From Anaeramoeba flamelloides (lineage: Eukaryota > Metamonada > Anaeramoebidae), in assembly GCA_027625915.1 (NCBI GenBank), contig JANTQA010000023.1:2108001-2172000 (forward strand): a DNA stretch of 64,000 nucleotides, in the 5' to 3' direction. This document shows, one piece after another, positions 34,067 through 46,100 of the stretch. The notes beneath the pieces are model-generated. The model was not told the DNA's origin and did not search any database. It saw only the letters and a program-made list of their open reading frames with translations. Both the position numbers and the translations under genes were made by a program. The number at the start of each line of letters is the position of its first letter. Within the stretch, counting starts at the first letter, position 1.

Positions 34067-35243
34067 CACATTAACTTTTATGATAAAGAAGTCTAAAATT
34101 AAAAATTGTTGCTATCAAAGGTGAATGATTTTTGTGACCCGTGTTTCAAATGTTAATAAAAATTAAATTAGTAAAATAATAAAAAAACATGATTTATTGA
34201 AAAATGAACCTTGTTTTAGTAGTAAAAACCACAATAAGTTTCGAAAAAATATACATTTTGAGATATATTTAAAGCTTTAATGGTCAATACCCAGGCTCCT
34301 AATTTGAAAAATATCTATTTTAAATTGGGATTTCGTAACAAACAAGGTTCTATTTTTGTTGAATCTCCTTTCTTCAATAAATCTATTCAAATTTTCAATT
34401 GGATAAAATTGCATCTGAAGATGATTTGTTTCAATTCTTTATCTTGATCTATTTCAATTAGGGTTCTTTATCTACCAACAGAAACATAAAAAAAAAAAAA
34501 AAAACAAACAAATAATTGAGATTATACAAATAATCAGGGTCTATTTCTTTGGAAACTCTAAAAATCAAAGAAAAATAGGATAAAAATTTCAAATTTATTC
34601 ATTGTATTATTCAAATAGAGGTAATAAAAAAAAAATAAAATTAACTATTTTATAATTGTTTTAATCATCTATGCAAAAAATCTTACCCTAATATATAAAG
34701 ACTGGTTGTTTTTACACATTTCTCAAAAAAGAATTATATTTCAATCACTTTGAAATCTGTGAAAAACCAATGATACTAAAAAAAGAATATCCGAGTTAAA
34801 TATTGAATATTTTTTAAGCAAAACAATATTTATCAAACAACTGATCACCATTTAGTAAGAAATTAAAGAACTATATTTTTTTAACTGAGAAGAATAAATA
34901 TTGATCATTTGTACTATATCAATTTGTCTTGAAATTATATATTCTAAAAAAAGGTTGAATTATTTACATTAAATATTCTTATTTTGTTGTTGTGAAAAAT
35001 GATCTGAATTGGTTCAATCCTAAAATTTTGTCAAATTACTTAAATGAAATTCTCTAGAGATATCTAAACCACAAGATACAAACAAAATTGTCTAACAATT
35101 GCAACACAATTAAATTACCAACACTTCTCACAAAAAAAGAGAAACCCTTAACTTTTAAATTTACAAAACATTTTTTACTTTTTTTATTTCCGAAATATTC
35201 GTAATCAATTCTAAAAAATAAAATAAACAAAATACAAATTACA
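34067..35243. other. Upstream region of the DDX47 gene
   Basis: Non-coding, with A runs (34487-34504) and an A-rich leader directly before the DDX47 start codon. No gene or motif is recognised. Confidence 0.4.
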
Positions 35244-36905
35244 ATGAGCTCATCAAATTCAAATTCCAAAAGAAGAAGTAAAAAAAAGCCCAAGAATACA
35301 ACATTGTCTATAAATGCGCTCTCGCTTATCTCACAGATCAAAAAAAATGAAGAAAAACTTTTAAATGATAAAACGACTGGAAGCACCTCAAGGATCCGAA
35401 AAGAAAGAACGAAAAGTGTATCTTCTTCTTCTGATCATTCATCCAATTCCGATTCTGAAGCAGAGTCGGGATCCGATTCGTCACCAAGTAATTTAATCTC
35501 GTACAAAGACAACAAAGACAACAAAGAAAACACAAAACACAAAAAAAAGAAAACCCATAAACAAAGCAGCATCCAAAAACTTTCAAATGAAAATCTAACA
35601 AAGAGCAGTTTTGTCACCTTGGGGCTATGTTCTGAGGTTCTAGAAGCCATCAAAGAAAATGGATGGAAAACTGCAAGCAAGATCCAAATGGAGGCAATCC
35701 CATATTCTGTTAAGGGGAGAGATATCATTGGCTTGGCTGAAACGGGTTCTGGTAAGACAGGAGCGTTTGTGTTGCCCGTCCTTCACCATTTATTGCAAGA
35801 GCCGCGCCCATTTTTCTGTCTGTGCTTGGTACCCACAAGGGAGCTAGCCTATCAGATATGCAACGTGTTCAAGGCCTTTGGAAGTAAATTGTCGCTGAGG
35901 ATCCTCGTTCTAGTCGGGGGTGTTGATCCCAAGAAGCAAGCAATGGCGCTCGCGAAAAGGCCCCACATCATTATCTGCACACTCGGGAGGCTCGTTCACC
36001 ATTTGAAAAACACCAAGCTGTTTCATTTAGACGACATTAAGCACTGCGTGTTGGACGAGGCGGACAAGCTCTTGGAGAAGGACTTTCAACAGGACTTGCA
36101 GTATGTCGTCAAAAAGCTTCCCCGCGAGAGAGTCTCTCATCTCTACTCCGCCACAATGACAAGCGATGTTGAAAAGCTTCAAAAGATGTTTCTTCGCGAT
36201 CCCGTGCGCATCCAGGTTTCAAACAAATTCCAGACAGTGAACACCCTCAAGCAGCAATACATGCTCGTGCCACACTGCTACAAGCTTTGCTATTTGGTGC
36301 ACATCATTAAGCACTTCTTTGGCAATACGACGATCGTCTTTACAAACTCCTGCCGCGAGGCTGCAATCATATGCTCTGTTTTAAATCGACTCAACTTGTC
36401 CTCTGCGCCTCTCCATAGCCAAATATCACAAGAGAAAAGACTGTCGTCCTTGACGAGATTCGCAGAAAAAAGGGCCGACGTTTTGATCGCTACAGACGTC
36501 GCAGCCAGGGGGCTTGATATCCCAAACGTAGATATGATCATAAACTATGATATACAAGTAGACCCCAAAACTTATATTCACAGAGTCGGGCGAACAGCTA
36601 GAGCAGGGAAAACAGGCAGGGCAATCAATTTTATCACACAATACGACTTGGAATACTACAACGAAATCGAAAATTCGACAAACGTCAAGCAATCGGAATT
36701 GGAAATTCAAGAAAATCAGGCCATAGCCTTAAATGAAAAAGTTTCCAAATTTGAACAAGACGCCAAATTTAAATTAAAAAGAAGAGAATTGAAAAAAAAA
36801 AAGAATAAAAAAAAATATCAAAAATTGAAAAAAATGGCTCAAGATCCAAAGGCAATTAGATTTAAAAATAATAAACACACAAGAAAAAGAACAAGAAAAA
36901 ATTAA
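35244..36905 (+). CDS. DDX47: DEAD-box ATP-dependent RNA helicase, DDX47/Rrp3 type
   Basis: DDX47 (yeast Rrp3) acts in the nucleolus in early 18S rRNA processing. The 553 residues contain a Ser/Lys-rich N-terminal extension (1-120), a Q motif (F123, Q148), Walker A AETGSGKT (165-172), PTRELA (197-202), GG (225-226), DEAD (271-274), SAT (302-304), ATDVAARGLD (416-425) and HRVGRTARAG (446-455), then a Lys-rich tail. KIQMEAIPYSVKGRDIIGLA, LVGGVDPKKQAMALAKRPHI and TARAGKTGRAINFITQYDLE favour DDX47 over other DEAD proteins. One oddity is motif Ib, which reads TLGR (246-249) instead of the near-invariant TPGR. The gene is intronless. The helicase core uses many G- and C-ending codons, while the tails are AT-rich. 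Confidence 0.93.
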   Translation: MSSSNSNSKRRSKKKPKNTTLSINALSLISQIKKNEEKLLNDKTTGSTSRIRKERTKSVSSSSDHSSNSDSEAESGSDSSPSNLISYKDNKDNKENTKHKKKKTHKQSSIQKLSNENLTKSSFVTLGLCSEVLEAIKENGWKTASKIQMEAIPYSVKGRDIIGLAETGSGKTGAFVLPVLHHLLQEPRPFFCLCLVPTRELAYQICNVFKAFGSKLSLRILVLVGGVDPKKQAMALAKRPHIIICTLGRLVHHLKNTKLFHLDDIKHCVLDEADKLLEKDFQQDLQYVVKKLPRERVSHLYSATMTSDVEKLQKMFLRDPVRIQVSNKFQTVNTLKQQYMLVPHCYKLCYLVHIIKHFFGNTTIVFTNSCREAAIICSVLNRLNLSSAPLHSQISQEKRLSSLTRFAEKRADVLIATDVAARGLDIPNVDMIINYDIQVDPKTYIHRVGRTARAGKTGRAINFITQYDLEYYNEIENSTNVKQSELEIQENQAIALNEKVSKFEQDAKFKLKRRELKKKKNKKKYQKLKKMAQDPKAIRFKNNKHTRKRTRKN

Positions 36906-37819
36906 ATTTTCGTTTTTTCTTTTTTTTTTTTCAGAGATAATTTGCCTATACATCAATTGTTAGATTTTTTTTTTTTTTTTTTTTTGTTTTCGTTTTATTT
37001 TTTGATAGAACAATTACAAATAAAATTTATTATTTCATTTTTCCATGTTTTTTATTTCACTTTTTCTTTTATTTTTTTTTTGGTTATTATTTTTTCTATT
37101 CTATTTATACTTTGCAATTTTTTTTTTTTTGATTTTGGTTGTTTTTATTTTAAGAAAAGTAAAACTTTTGATTTTTTCTGAAAAGGAAATCTAATTAAAA
37201 AGTTTTTTTAAACTTTTAAAGAAAAAATAATTGAGAAGAAAGCTTTTTATTAGAGTTAAAATTAATATTTTAAAGTTAATTATTTGATTGGAACAATTAC
37301 AGGTTTTGAGTTACCTTAAATAAGTTTGAAATGTAAAATTATATTCCTCTGTGATATGGTGAAAAAGTAATTATAGAAATTTGTCATCATGTGTATTTTG
37401 AATGAATTCTCAGTGGTAAGGTGTTTCAGTTTTTGAAAACATGGTAAAGTCAAAAGGTAAATTTATTTTTTTTTAGTTGATTGTACAGTAGTGCTGGATT
37501 TTTTTTTATTTGGGTGAATTAATTTCTTTGGGATCGAAATAGAGTTTTATTGAAAAATGAAAATTTTTCAAAAAGAAATTTTTTTTTTGAAATAAAGTTA
37601 AGCCGAGGGAAATATTTTGATATTTTTTGCTGAATAAAATGAAAAGATTTCAAATTTCTTAATCTCTGGTAAAAGTAGGGTTCTAATAGTCAGAGAGATC
37701 AAATATTATTGGTGATTTTTTTTTCTTTAAAAAAAGGGGTTTTTGAATTATTCCCGAAAATACCCAAAACTTTTTTAAGCATATAGAAAAACGTTATGGA
37801 CAACTCCGAAGAAACCCTA
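36906..37819. other. 3' flank of DDX47, T-rich
   Basis: Very T-rich DNA with runs at 36920-36931 and 36966-36984. The Phe-rich open frame at 36942-37181 only reflects this composition. No gene is seen. Confidence 0.5.
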
Positions 37820-38396
37820 GTACCAATATACTCAGTTTAACAGTAAAATAACAATTTGAATTTCAGACAAAATATTTTTTTTTGTATTTTCTACTTTAAA
37901 CCACTCTAAAGAGGTTTTGGTACCTTTTGAGTATATTTGAGTAATTGTTGGTACTTATTAGGTTACGCTTATGGGTGTAAGTGTATGTCAGGGTATTGGT
38001 ATGGGTTGTGTTTGTATGTTTTGGTTAAACCAGTTCCTTTTATGGAATGTGAAGTTAAATAAAGTTTGGCTTGTGTCACCTTGTGTAGGGTATGGGTATG
38101 TATTGTACGATTAGATTTTACTCGGTTATTTTTGGATTGTATTTAAGATTACAAAATTATGGGTAATGATACAGAATTAGAAATTTTCTTTACAAGTACA
38201 TATTCTCTCAATTGGTTAATACTATTTCAGAATGATCAGTAATGTTAGTCATCCAAGATACCAATCCCTTTCACACAAAATAGCTTGAATACCATTCCCT
38301 AAAATTTACAATTTTTTGAATTGTGAAATTTTCAGGAAAAAATTTTTTTTCTAAAATAAAATTCTAAATTTACCTTTAAACTGAGTATATTGGCAC
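37820..38396. mobile_element. Inverted-repeat element, family F (copy 2)
   Basis: The ends are inverted repeats: GTACCAATATACTCAGTTTA on the left and the complement of GTGCCAATATACTCAGTTTA on the right. The centre is oddly G/T-rich on this strand (GGTATGGGTTGTGTTTGTAT). The body is homologous, in opposite orientation, to 27730-28295. No frame is seen. Confidence 0.65.
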
Positions 38397-40164
38397 GAGT
38401 GAATCATATCTTGTTGTTCAAAAAATGCTTTTTAGTGGTTCAAAAATTTATGGGTTTTTTCGATTTTCGATTATTTTCGGGACTATTTGAGAGATTCAGA
38501 AAAAAGTAAATTCTAAATTTATATAAACGGTTCAAATGGTTTAAACGGTTTAAATAGGAAATAAATTACAGTTTTCAGAAGTTTTGAATTAATCTTGATT
38601 TAGAAAAATAATTTTTATAATTATATGTACTCTTTCCATTTCTTTTTTCCTGATATACAATCTATTTTGTTGGTTTGGGAATTTTATTATTATAATTAAA
38701 TATTGTTAAAGTTGAGTTTATTGATATAGATAAATCATATACAATTTGCTGATGATATCGAATCATTTGATGGATCAATAATTTTAGGTGAAATATCAAC
38801 AAATTTACCAAAACAATTTTTAGTCCCGCTCGTTTCATTATTTTGAATACATAAATATTCATTTTTTGCTTTTATCTTTTTTTTCTTTTATTTGGAAAAA
38901 AATGTTTACTTATAAAAATTTTAATACTAGGTAACTTAAATTGGGTTTAATATTAGGCTTGGGAAAATCCAAAAAATTGAGGATTTATTTTTTCATATTG
39001 TAGATTTTGTGTAGTTTTCCAAAAATTAATGAATTGAAATTTGTTGTTAAGGGTCAAATGAATGAATAATTTGATCTGGTAATGTAAGAATTTTCAAGAG
39101 GTTATATTTAAGTTTTTGAATTCAAATAGTTCTATGATATAAATAAAATAAATCGAAATTTAATTTTAGTTTTCTAAAAAAAAGGTAATTATCAAAATCT
39201 GGTTTAGAACAACAAAAAAATTTCAAAATAATGATTATTTTTTAAAAATTCTTCAATATTAGTTAATACATATTTAACTAACATTAATACTTGGAATTTT
39301 TGTTTATTTTTTGAAATTAATTTTATTTGAATTTTTTATTTAGGAAAAAAAATAAATTTAGTTTTCCCTTTCACAAATCAGCTTATTCTCATTAAAAAAG
39401 TTGAAGGATCTTTATGAAATTGAAATAATAAAAATATAAGTTATGCCACTTCCCTGGGGAAATTTTTCAGTGCTATTTTAAATATTATTAACTTGTAAAA
39501 ATTCAGATTACTAGGATAGGTTTTTTATACTGTATAAAATTCAATTTTTAAAATTTCAAAAAAAAAAAAAAAATCTTATAATAATTTTTCTAATATCTCA
39601 AATAAATTGTTATCTAATAATATATTTATACTCTAGCAAAATCTTACTGGAAAGAAGGTATTAATATCTTTTAATCATTTATTTTGAAAAATGTATGTTT
39701 GTTGATTGAATTATGTAATTTTTTCTTGGAATCAAATCAATATTAAAAAATTTATCTTGATAATTATTAAATGTTTTTACAAATTTAATTTTTCAGGTTT
39801 TAATATGATTTACAATTAAATACGGAAAATCAATTAATTGGTCATCTTCACAATTGTTTTATCTTGATAATAATTGTGTTTTCTCAAGTATTTGAACAAT
39901 AAATCAGACTAAATCCAAAGGGTAATATTCTGAGATTTATAATATAGAAGATATGAATTGTCATAATTAAAATACTTATTACACTGTTTTATATTACACT
40001 TTACAACAAGAAATTACTATTTGATTTATGTGATATTCAGCCTACTATCATTAAAAAAGGTTGACCGATCTTGATGAAATTCAAATAAATCGAATCTTAA
40101 ATAAACTGTCATTTTTATTAGATCGTTTTAATTCTTGTTTGAATACTAATTAATTTTTAAAATT
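38397..40164. other. AT-rich non-coding stretch
   Basis: No gene is seen. A phrase near 39395-39425 (CATTAAAAAAGTTGAAGGATC followed by ATGAAATTGAAATAA) recurs in diverged form near 40049-40087, which suggests an old repeat. Confidence 0.45.
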
Positions 40165-40690
40165 CAGATATTTTATTTGCTTATTTTTCAGGTTAGCTGT
40201 TCCAAGGCTACAGTAATTTTTTTTCAATATCAAATTTTGATGTTGATAATGATTTTTTAAAATTTGAATATAAGAATAAGAAAGTTCTTTTTAAAAATAT
40301 TTTTTCCTAAATGGGTAGATAAAAAAAATCATCTTTTGATTAATCAAAAAAAATTCATTTTTTTTCGACTAAATTTTTTTTTCGTTTTTCAACAAATTTT
40401 CAATGTTTTAAGTCCTTTTGGGCTCTGAAAATTTATTTTTTGAATGGAGAAAGATCAAACTTTACAACTCAGGATACCGTCAAAAATCATTCAATTGTTA
40501 TATTTCAAATAAATTCTTGAATATTGAATAATTGATTAAATTTTTTTTTTTAATATGAGGTTAATTATTCTCATATTCAAATTTTAAAAAATCATTATCA
40601 AGACCAAAATTTTATATTGAAAAAAATTCACAGTAGCTTTGGAAAGATTGTACTTTTTCATTGTTAAAAAATCTGAAAAAAAATTATACA
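40165..40690. mobile_element. Foldback element with about 120-base arms
   Basis: The left arm has GTTCCAAGGCTACAGTAATT and GATAATGATTTTTTAAAATT. The right arm, near 40560-40650, reads in reverse complement TTTCCAAAGCTACTGTGAATT and GATAATGATTTTTTAAAATT. The arms also share a TTCAGAT.TTTTA block further out. The loop of about 270 bases has no gene. I cannot fix the ends or the family. Confidence 0.55.
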
Positions 40691-42423
40691 CTTTTATTGA
40701 GTGTCTGACTTTTTTGAAAAAATAGTTTACAATTTTCCAAAAAAGTTCACGATCCACTTCCTGTAAAAAAAAAAACAAGATATATTATCAAACATATCCA
40801 GGGCAAATAAACCAGATCTATTTTTTTAACAATTAAATTTGCCTAACTAGTAAAAATAAATAAACTTTTATTTTGCAATTAATAGCTGAAATATTTTTTG
40901 CAAGTTAGAAATATTTTCGAATAGATTAATTGTAAAAACCCAAAAATGCAAAGAAAAAGAATTTGAAATGATTTTTTAGAGATTTAATGACTTTTCCTAA
41001 TGTTCCTCAACTTTCTTATTGAAATTTCGAGATACAATTTTACTTTATTTATTTATTTTAATTTAATTTTCCCATTTTTAACAAAATGGGTAAAACAAAA
41101 TTTAAATTTAAATTTGTATCAACTTGATAGTAGTGGTTTAGAGATCTAAGAAAAACAGTCAATTTTTTCTACAAATTTTTCATAATTGATTATTCAAACA
41201 AAAATAATTGATTTAAGACAGAATTACAAAACCTATTATTTTTTTGAATCTTCCATTTTCTCTTTATTTATTTTTTTTTTATTTTTTATTAATAGATCTT
41301 ACTTGTCATTTTGGGTAATGTCTTGAATTAAAAATTAAATGGATCTTTTTTGCCCAAACAATTACAATTTTTTAATTTTTTTTCCAATTTCCTGATTAAT
41401 CTTTCTCCCTATAAACTTTAGTCAGGCAAAGCCTAATCTTTCCTCAATTACTTTTCTTTTCACTCTTCTAATTTCATTTTAATAACCTTTTAAGAACAAA
41501 TAATTGCTTTGTGTATTAAAAGTTCTAAAAGCGAAAAAAAATTTCTCTTTTCTATTCTTCAAAAAAAGAATCCTAAAGAAGAAAACAATCAATTTTAAAT
41601 CATTTGGGTAACAATGATTTAATTTTCGATTTTTGCTTTTTGTATTTTACCAAAAAAAAGAAAAAGGATTTTATTCCATACCGGTAATAAAAAGAACTGA
41701 TGGACAGTTTCTGAAACACACGTTTAATTCAAAGAACCATTTGAAATATAAAATTTGATCTTTACGGACATTTTCTTTTGAAGAAATTTTTCTTTATCAC
41801 AAGATCAAATATTTTAACTACTTGATTGATAAATAAGTGACAAAAATCTTTTCAAGGACAATTGAAAATGGAAATCTAAACCTAATTCGAAATATCTTAT
41901 TAAATACACTTTTCGATTAAATTTTCTTTTTTTAATCTTAATTTAACAGTTTTTTCACGACATATATTGTCTTTTAGTCTCGGTGGTTAATTTGAAAAGT
42001 TGTGTTTGGGTTTTCCTCAAAGATGGGCAAAAAACAAAAAAAACTTTTTGTGTAATTCATTTGGGTTTTATGATATTACCTTTCCACATCAATTCTAAAT
42101 AAGTTTAGTTGAGGAAAAAAATCAAAAATCAAAAAAAAACAAATTTCAAAATATATTGCATTTTATTTTTTAAAAAAAAAAAGAGAATATTCTCTAGTGG
42201 TATTGTACCAGTTGGCACAAGTAATTATAAAAAATTTTTCTTAAATTCAAAGACTTTCAAATTAATATTACAAATATAATAAGTTTTTGGCTTTTTTTAT
42301 CCAAAATTTGCTTTGATTCAAAGATAGAAGGAAAAAGTGGTGTTTTAGTATTTGGAAATAATAAGTTAAATTTTTTCATAAATACTATTAGGTACGGAGG
42401 CTAACCCAAATAAGGTTAATGAA
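40691..42423. other. Non-coding stretch
   Basis: No gene is supported. The part close to 42423 is the 3' flank of the minus-strand gene that follows. Confidence 0.45.
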
Positions 42424-43110
42424 TTACATTTTACACTTTTTTGTTCTTTTTTTTTTTACCAAAAAGAAGGTAAAATTCTTAAATTTGGTAATTTTTTTGT
42501 TTTTTGATAAATTCTCTTTTTGTTGAAAGAATGAATTATCAGAATTGTTTTTTGAATCATAAACGCCTTTCTTGACATCAGTAATTTTTGTTTGTTGCCC
42601 TTTTTTAGATGATCTAACTTTTCTGTTTCGAATTCTTTTGATTTGTAAAGGCGAATATTCCAAAGCAAGATTATTTTTTTTTGTGTTGATATTTAATGAA
42701 TGCAAATAGTTTCTTCGTTTAGTACATATGGAAGTCGCAAGTTTGCTTTCATACTTGTCTGTCTTGGACACCTTTTGGTTATAACTCTTGGTATTGTTCC
42801 TGGTTTTGTACTGCAGTTTGGGGCATGTATTTGCCCTTTTTGTTCGGCGATGATAGAAATCATCATTACGTAGAAGCACTTGCTCACCAAGGAGATCTTC
42901 CTTCTTCTGATCACTGTTGTATTTGCCTTTTTCTTCTTGAATGATTTCAAGAATATTGAGTAGATCTTGTTCTAACTCTTGAGCTTGTTGTTCCATCTTT
43001 TCTTCCCAATTTTTTTCAAAAATAAAATTGAATTTCTCACCATCACTCAAGAGAAAAAAATTTTCAATTGGTTCCACATGTTGTTTTTGGATATTTGCTA
43101 CTTTTGACAT
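42424..43110 (-). CDS. Unidentified basic protein with a coiled-coil-like N-terminus
   Basis: The frame has 228 codons and an ATG in an A-rich context at 43110. Residues about 30-70 (WEEKMEQQAQELEQDLLNIL, then IIQEEKGKYNS) look like an amphipathic, probably coiled-coil, helix. From about residue 85 the protein is Lys/Arg/Asn/Ser-rich, with KRRNYLHSLN and IKRIRNRKVRSSKKG, suggesting a nucleic-acid-binding or nuclear protein. There is no membrane segment. I recognise no family. The varied residue use in the first half, compared with AT-driven noise, supports a real gene. The last 15 or so residues are poly-Lys-like, and an intron or other end there cannot be excluded. Confidence 0.6.
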   Translation of the reverse strand: MSKVANIQKQHVEPIENFFLLSDGEKFNFIFEKNWEEKMEQQAQELEQDLLNILEIIQEEKGKYNSDQKKEDLLGEQVLLRNDDFYHRRTKRANTCPKLQYKTRNNTKSYNQKVSKTDKYESKLATSICTKRRNYLHSLNINTKKNNLALEYSPLQIKRIRNRKVRSSKKGQQTKITDVKKGVYDSKNNSDNSFFQQKENLSKNKKITKFKNFTFFLVKKKRTKKCKM

Positions 43111-46100
43111 TATTCAAATTAAAATTAAAGTATAATTAAAAAAAAATGATTTGAGTAAATGATCTGTTATTATTAAGTCAAATTATTTGTGAGGTCTTTT
43201 TCGTAATTAGTGATTGAACCAATCCTTTGTTTTGATCAGATAGATTCTGTTGAAAAAAAATTCTAATTTTGATAGAAATTATTTGACTTTTCCAATGTAG
43301 GAAGAGTAAAAATACAAACTTATGAACATTCTCCTTGAATTGTTGCTTGAGATTAAAAATTGGATGTTTTCGAAAAAGTTAGTTTTTTTTTTCTAAATAG
43401 ATTTTTTCTGATCAAAACGTTTTTAAATTGATCACTATGTAATCAAAAAAGCAACTAAAGTCTAAGAACCATTGAAGAATCAAAATATCCAAGACATTCA
43501 TTATCATTTTATTTCCATTTCTTTGAAGAATTCTCTGAAACTTTTAAATATTTTCTTTTTTCATTTTTTTATTTAACTCTTGAAAAGTTATCAAATGGAA
43601 GATACTCTTCTTTATAGATTCTCTGGGTTTTTTATTTCAGGTTGTATTTGTTTTATTTCGTTTATCTAAATTTAATTAGGTAAACTTTTACTTGAAAAAT
43701 AAAAAGATGAATCTGAAGAATTTCATTGCCACTAAAGAAGATTGGTGAAAAATCTACAATTTTTATTGCAAAGTTGAAAGTTAAAAACTATTTTTGAACT
43801 TATCAGATTCAATTTAAATGATATATTATTATTCTTCAATGGTTCTTTTATATTTGTCAAAAATTGGATATTTAAATCAGAACAAAACAATTTTTAATTT
43901 GAGAATTTTATTTTCGTTTAATTATTTTCAGAATTTGCTCTAATTTTTTCTTGATTTTTATATATTTACTTTTTCTCAATTATCAATCAATTGGTAAATG
44001 AGAATATTGCACGTTCCCTTGGAATTTTTCTGTTTTTATATTTTCGAGTTCAATTAAAAAAAGATTTTGATTTATTTTCAAAACCTTTTGAAAATCACTC
44101 ACATTGGTTTTTACCATAAGGGTTATCTTAAATTTAACAACACAAATATTTTAGTTTCTTTAAAAAATGAGAAATTTAAAATGATCAGTAAAATAATAAG
44201 AAGGGACAAAATCAAAAAAAAAAAAAACCTTTCATATTCCTTAATCATCAAACAGATTTTGAAAATAACATCTCTATTTGAATTTTTCATTTTGGAATCA
44301 GGAAATTTGTTTTCACTTTCATTTTAAGATAATTAAAAAACTTACACCTTGGTTTACTCAAACAATAGTAAATTAAAAAGAGATTAAGTATTGAGTTTTG
44401 ATCATCAAAAATGAAAAAAAGTTAAATTTTAAAAAAACTTTTTTCTCAAAAAATTATTTCAAATTAACTTTTCATAAAATTTTAATAAAAATAATAATTT
44501 GGAGAGGAATTACAAAAACTATCATAATTGAAGTTTCAGGGTTCTCTTTTTATCATAATTTAATTCTTTTTAGTGTGTCGAGAGCAGCTAATAAAAGAAT
44601 TTTACAATTTATCAAAAAAAAAATTCAAAAGTATTTTTAATGTGATGCTTTCAAATTTCTTAAAAGTAGCAAATTATGAATATCATTCTGCTGAATGAAA
44701 GAAAAAGACGATTGAAATTGCAATTATTAAACACTCATAGAATCGTCATGTATCTTAAATGATGAAAATAAACATTACGTTTCTATTTTCAACAAAACTT
44801 GAGAATTAAAGGATCAAAGAAACTGACAAAAAATAGCAAAATATTGAATGTTTCTGAATGTTCTTCAATTTAAAAAGAAATTGACGGGACGAGTGATCTA
44901 TCAAATGTATAAAATTTTTTTCAAGTCAAGAGAGGCAATTTTTTGAGTCAATTTTAATTATAAAAAAACATCAAATTTCATCATAAATCTTAAAATAAAC
45001 GGCTTAGATATTACTGTGAAAAATAATTTTCTGAAATGGGTTTTAAAAATTTTGTAATCTTTTTGATAACCTAATAACAATCAAAAAGAAACCAAACAAG
45101 TCGATCAATCTCTAAAAATCAACAATCAAAAAAGAGGATATTTTTCGAAAAGAGTGAGTATGAATGACACATAATTTCGAATTTGAAGGGTTATGAAATA
45201 GAATTTTGAAAACAATTGTGTTAGTTCAGGTGTGGTACTCTTTGACACTTTTTGAGATCTTGAAGATTTTTTTTTTTTCATTTTTTAATATTCTCAAATG
45301 AGTTATTTTTATTTCAAGAATGATACAAAATCCTTAATTTTGTGAAATTTTAGACTGTTACAATTAAACAATAAATTCGATTAAACAAAATTAAATTGAT
45401 AAAGTGCTTACAGAAAACAATTTTTTTTTAATTTAAAGACTTTATAACTTTTGGAAATTAATAAATTAAAAAAGAAGAAACTATTTTTTTTTATAAATTT
45501 GATTATTTTTTTCAAAATTGAGAATTTTTTGAACTTTTTTTTGTTAAAAAATTTAAATGACAAAGAGATCTTCCTCTGGAATTTTTTTTTTGTTATTTGA
45601 ATTTTGTCAATCAAAAGAATAAAATTTTCACAAGACCATTTTTAGATACAAGTCATTCTTTGAGTAGACGTCAGATCCATCATAAATTTCATGATTTTTA
45701 AATTAATAAAAATTTTGAACAAATTCCGTTGACAATTAAAAAATAATTCTATTAAAATCGATTTAAAAATTACTTGAAAATTTTTAATAAATTTTATTCA
45801 TAATGTAACTGTTTCGAAAAATATCAAATAGTTTGTTTTCAAAATTGATTTAACTTGGGTTTACATTGGATAAGTGATTTTATTTGGACAAGAATAAAAA
45901 TATATGGATTTAATTTGGACCACAAGTTTTAGATCTCTAAATATAATTAATTTTATCTACTTGAAGTTTTTGATAATTTAGTCAGTTTAAAATAAATAGT
46001 AATAATTATTTTTTTTGGTTTTTATTTGAAAAATTAACTTTAACACTTCATTTTCATAAAAAAAAAATAAATCAGTTTACATAAAGTCTTACTCCAAAAG

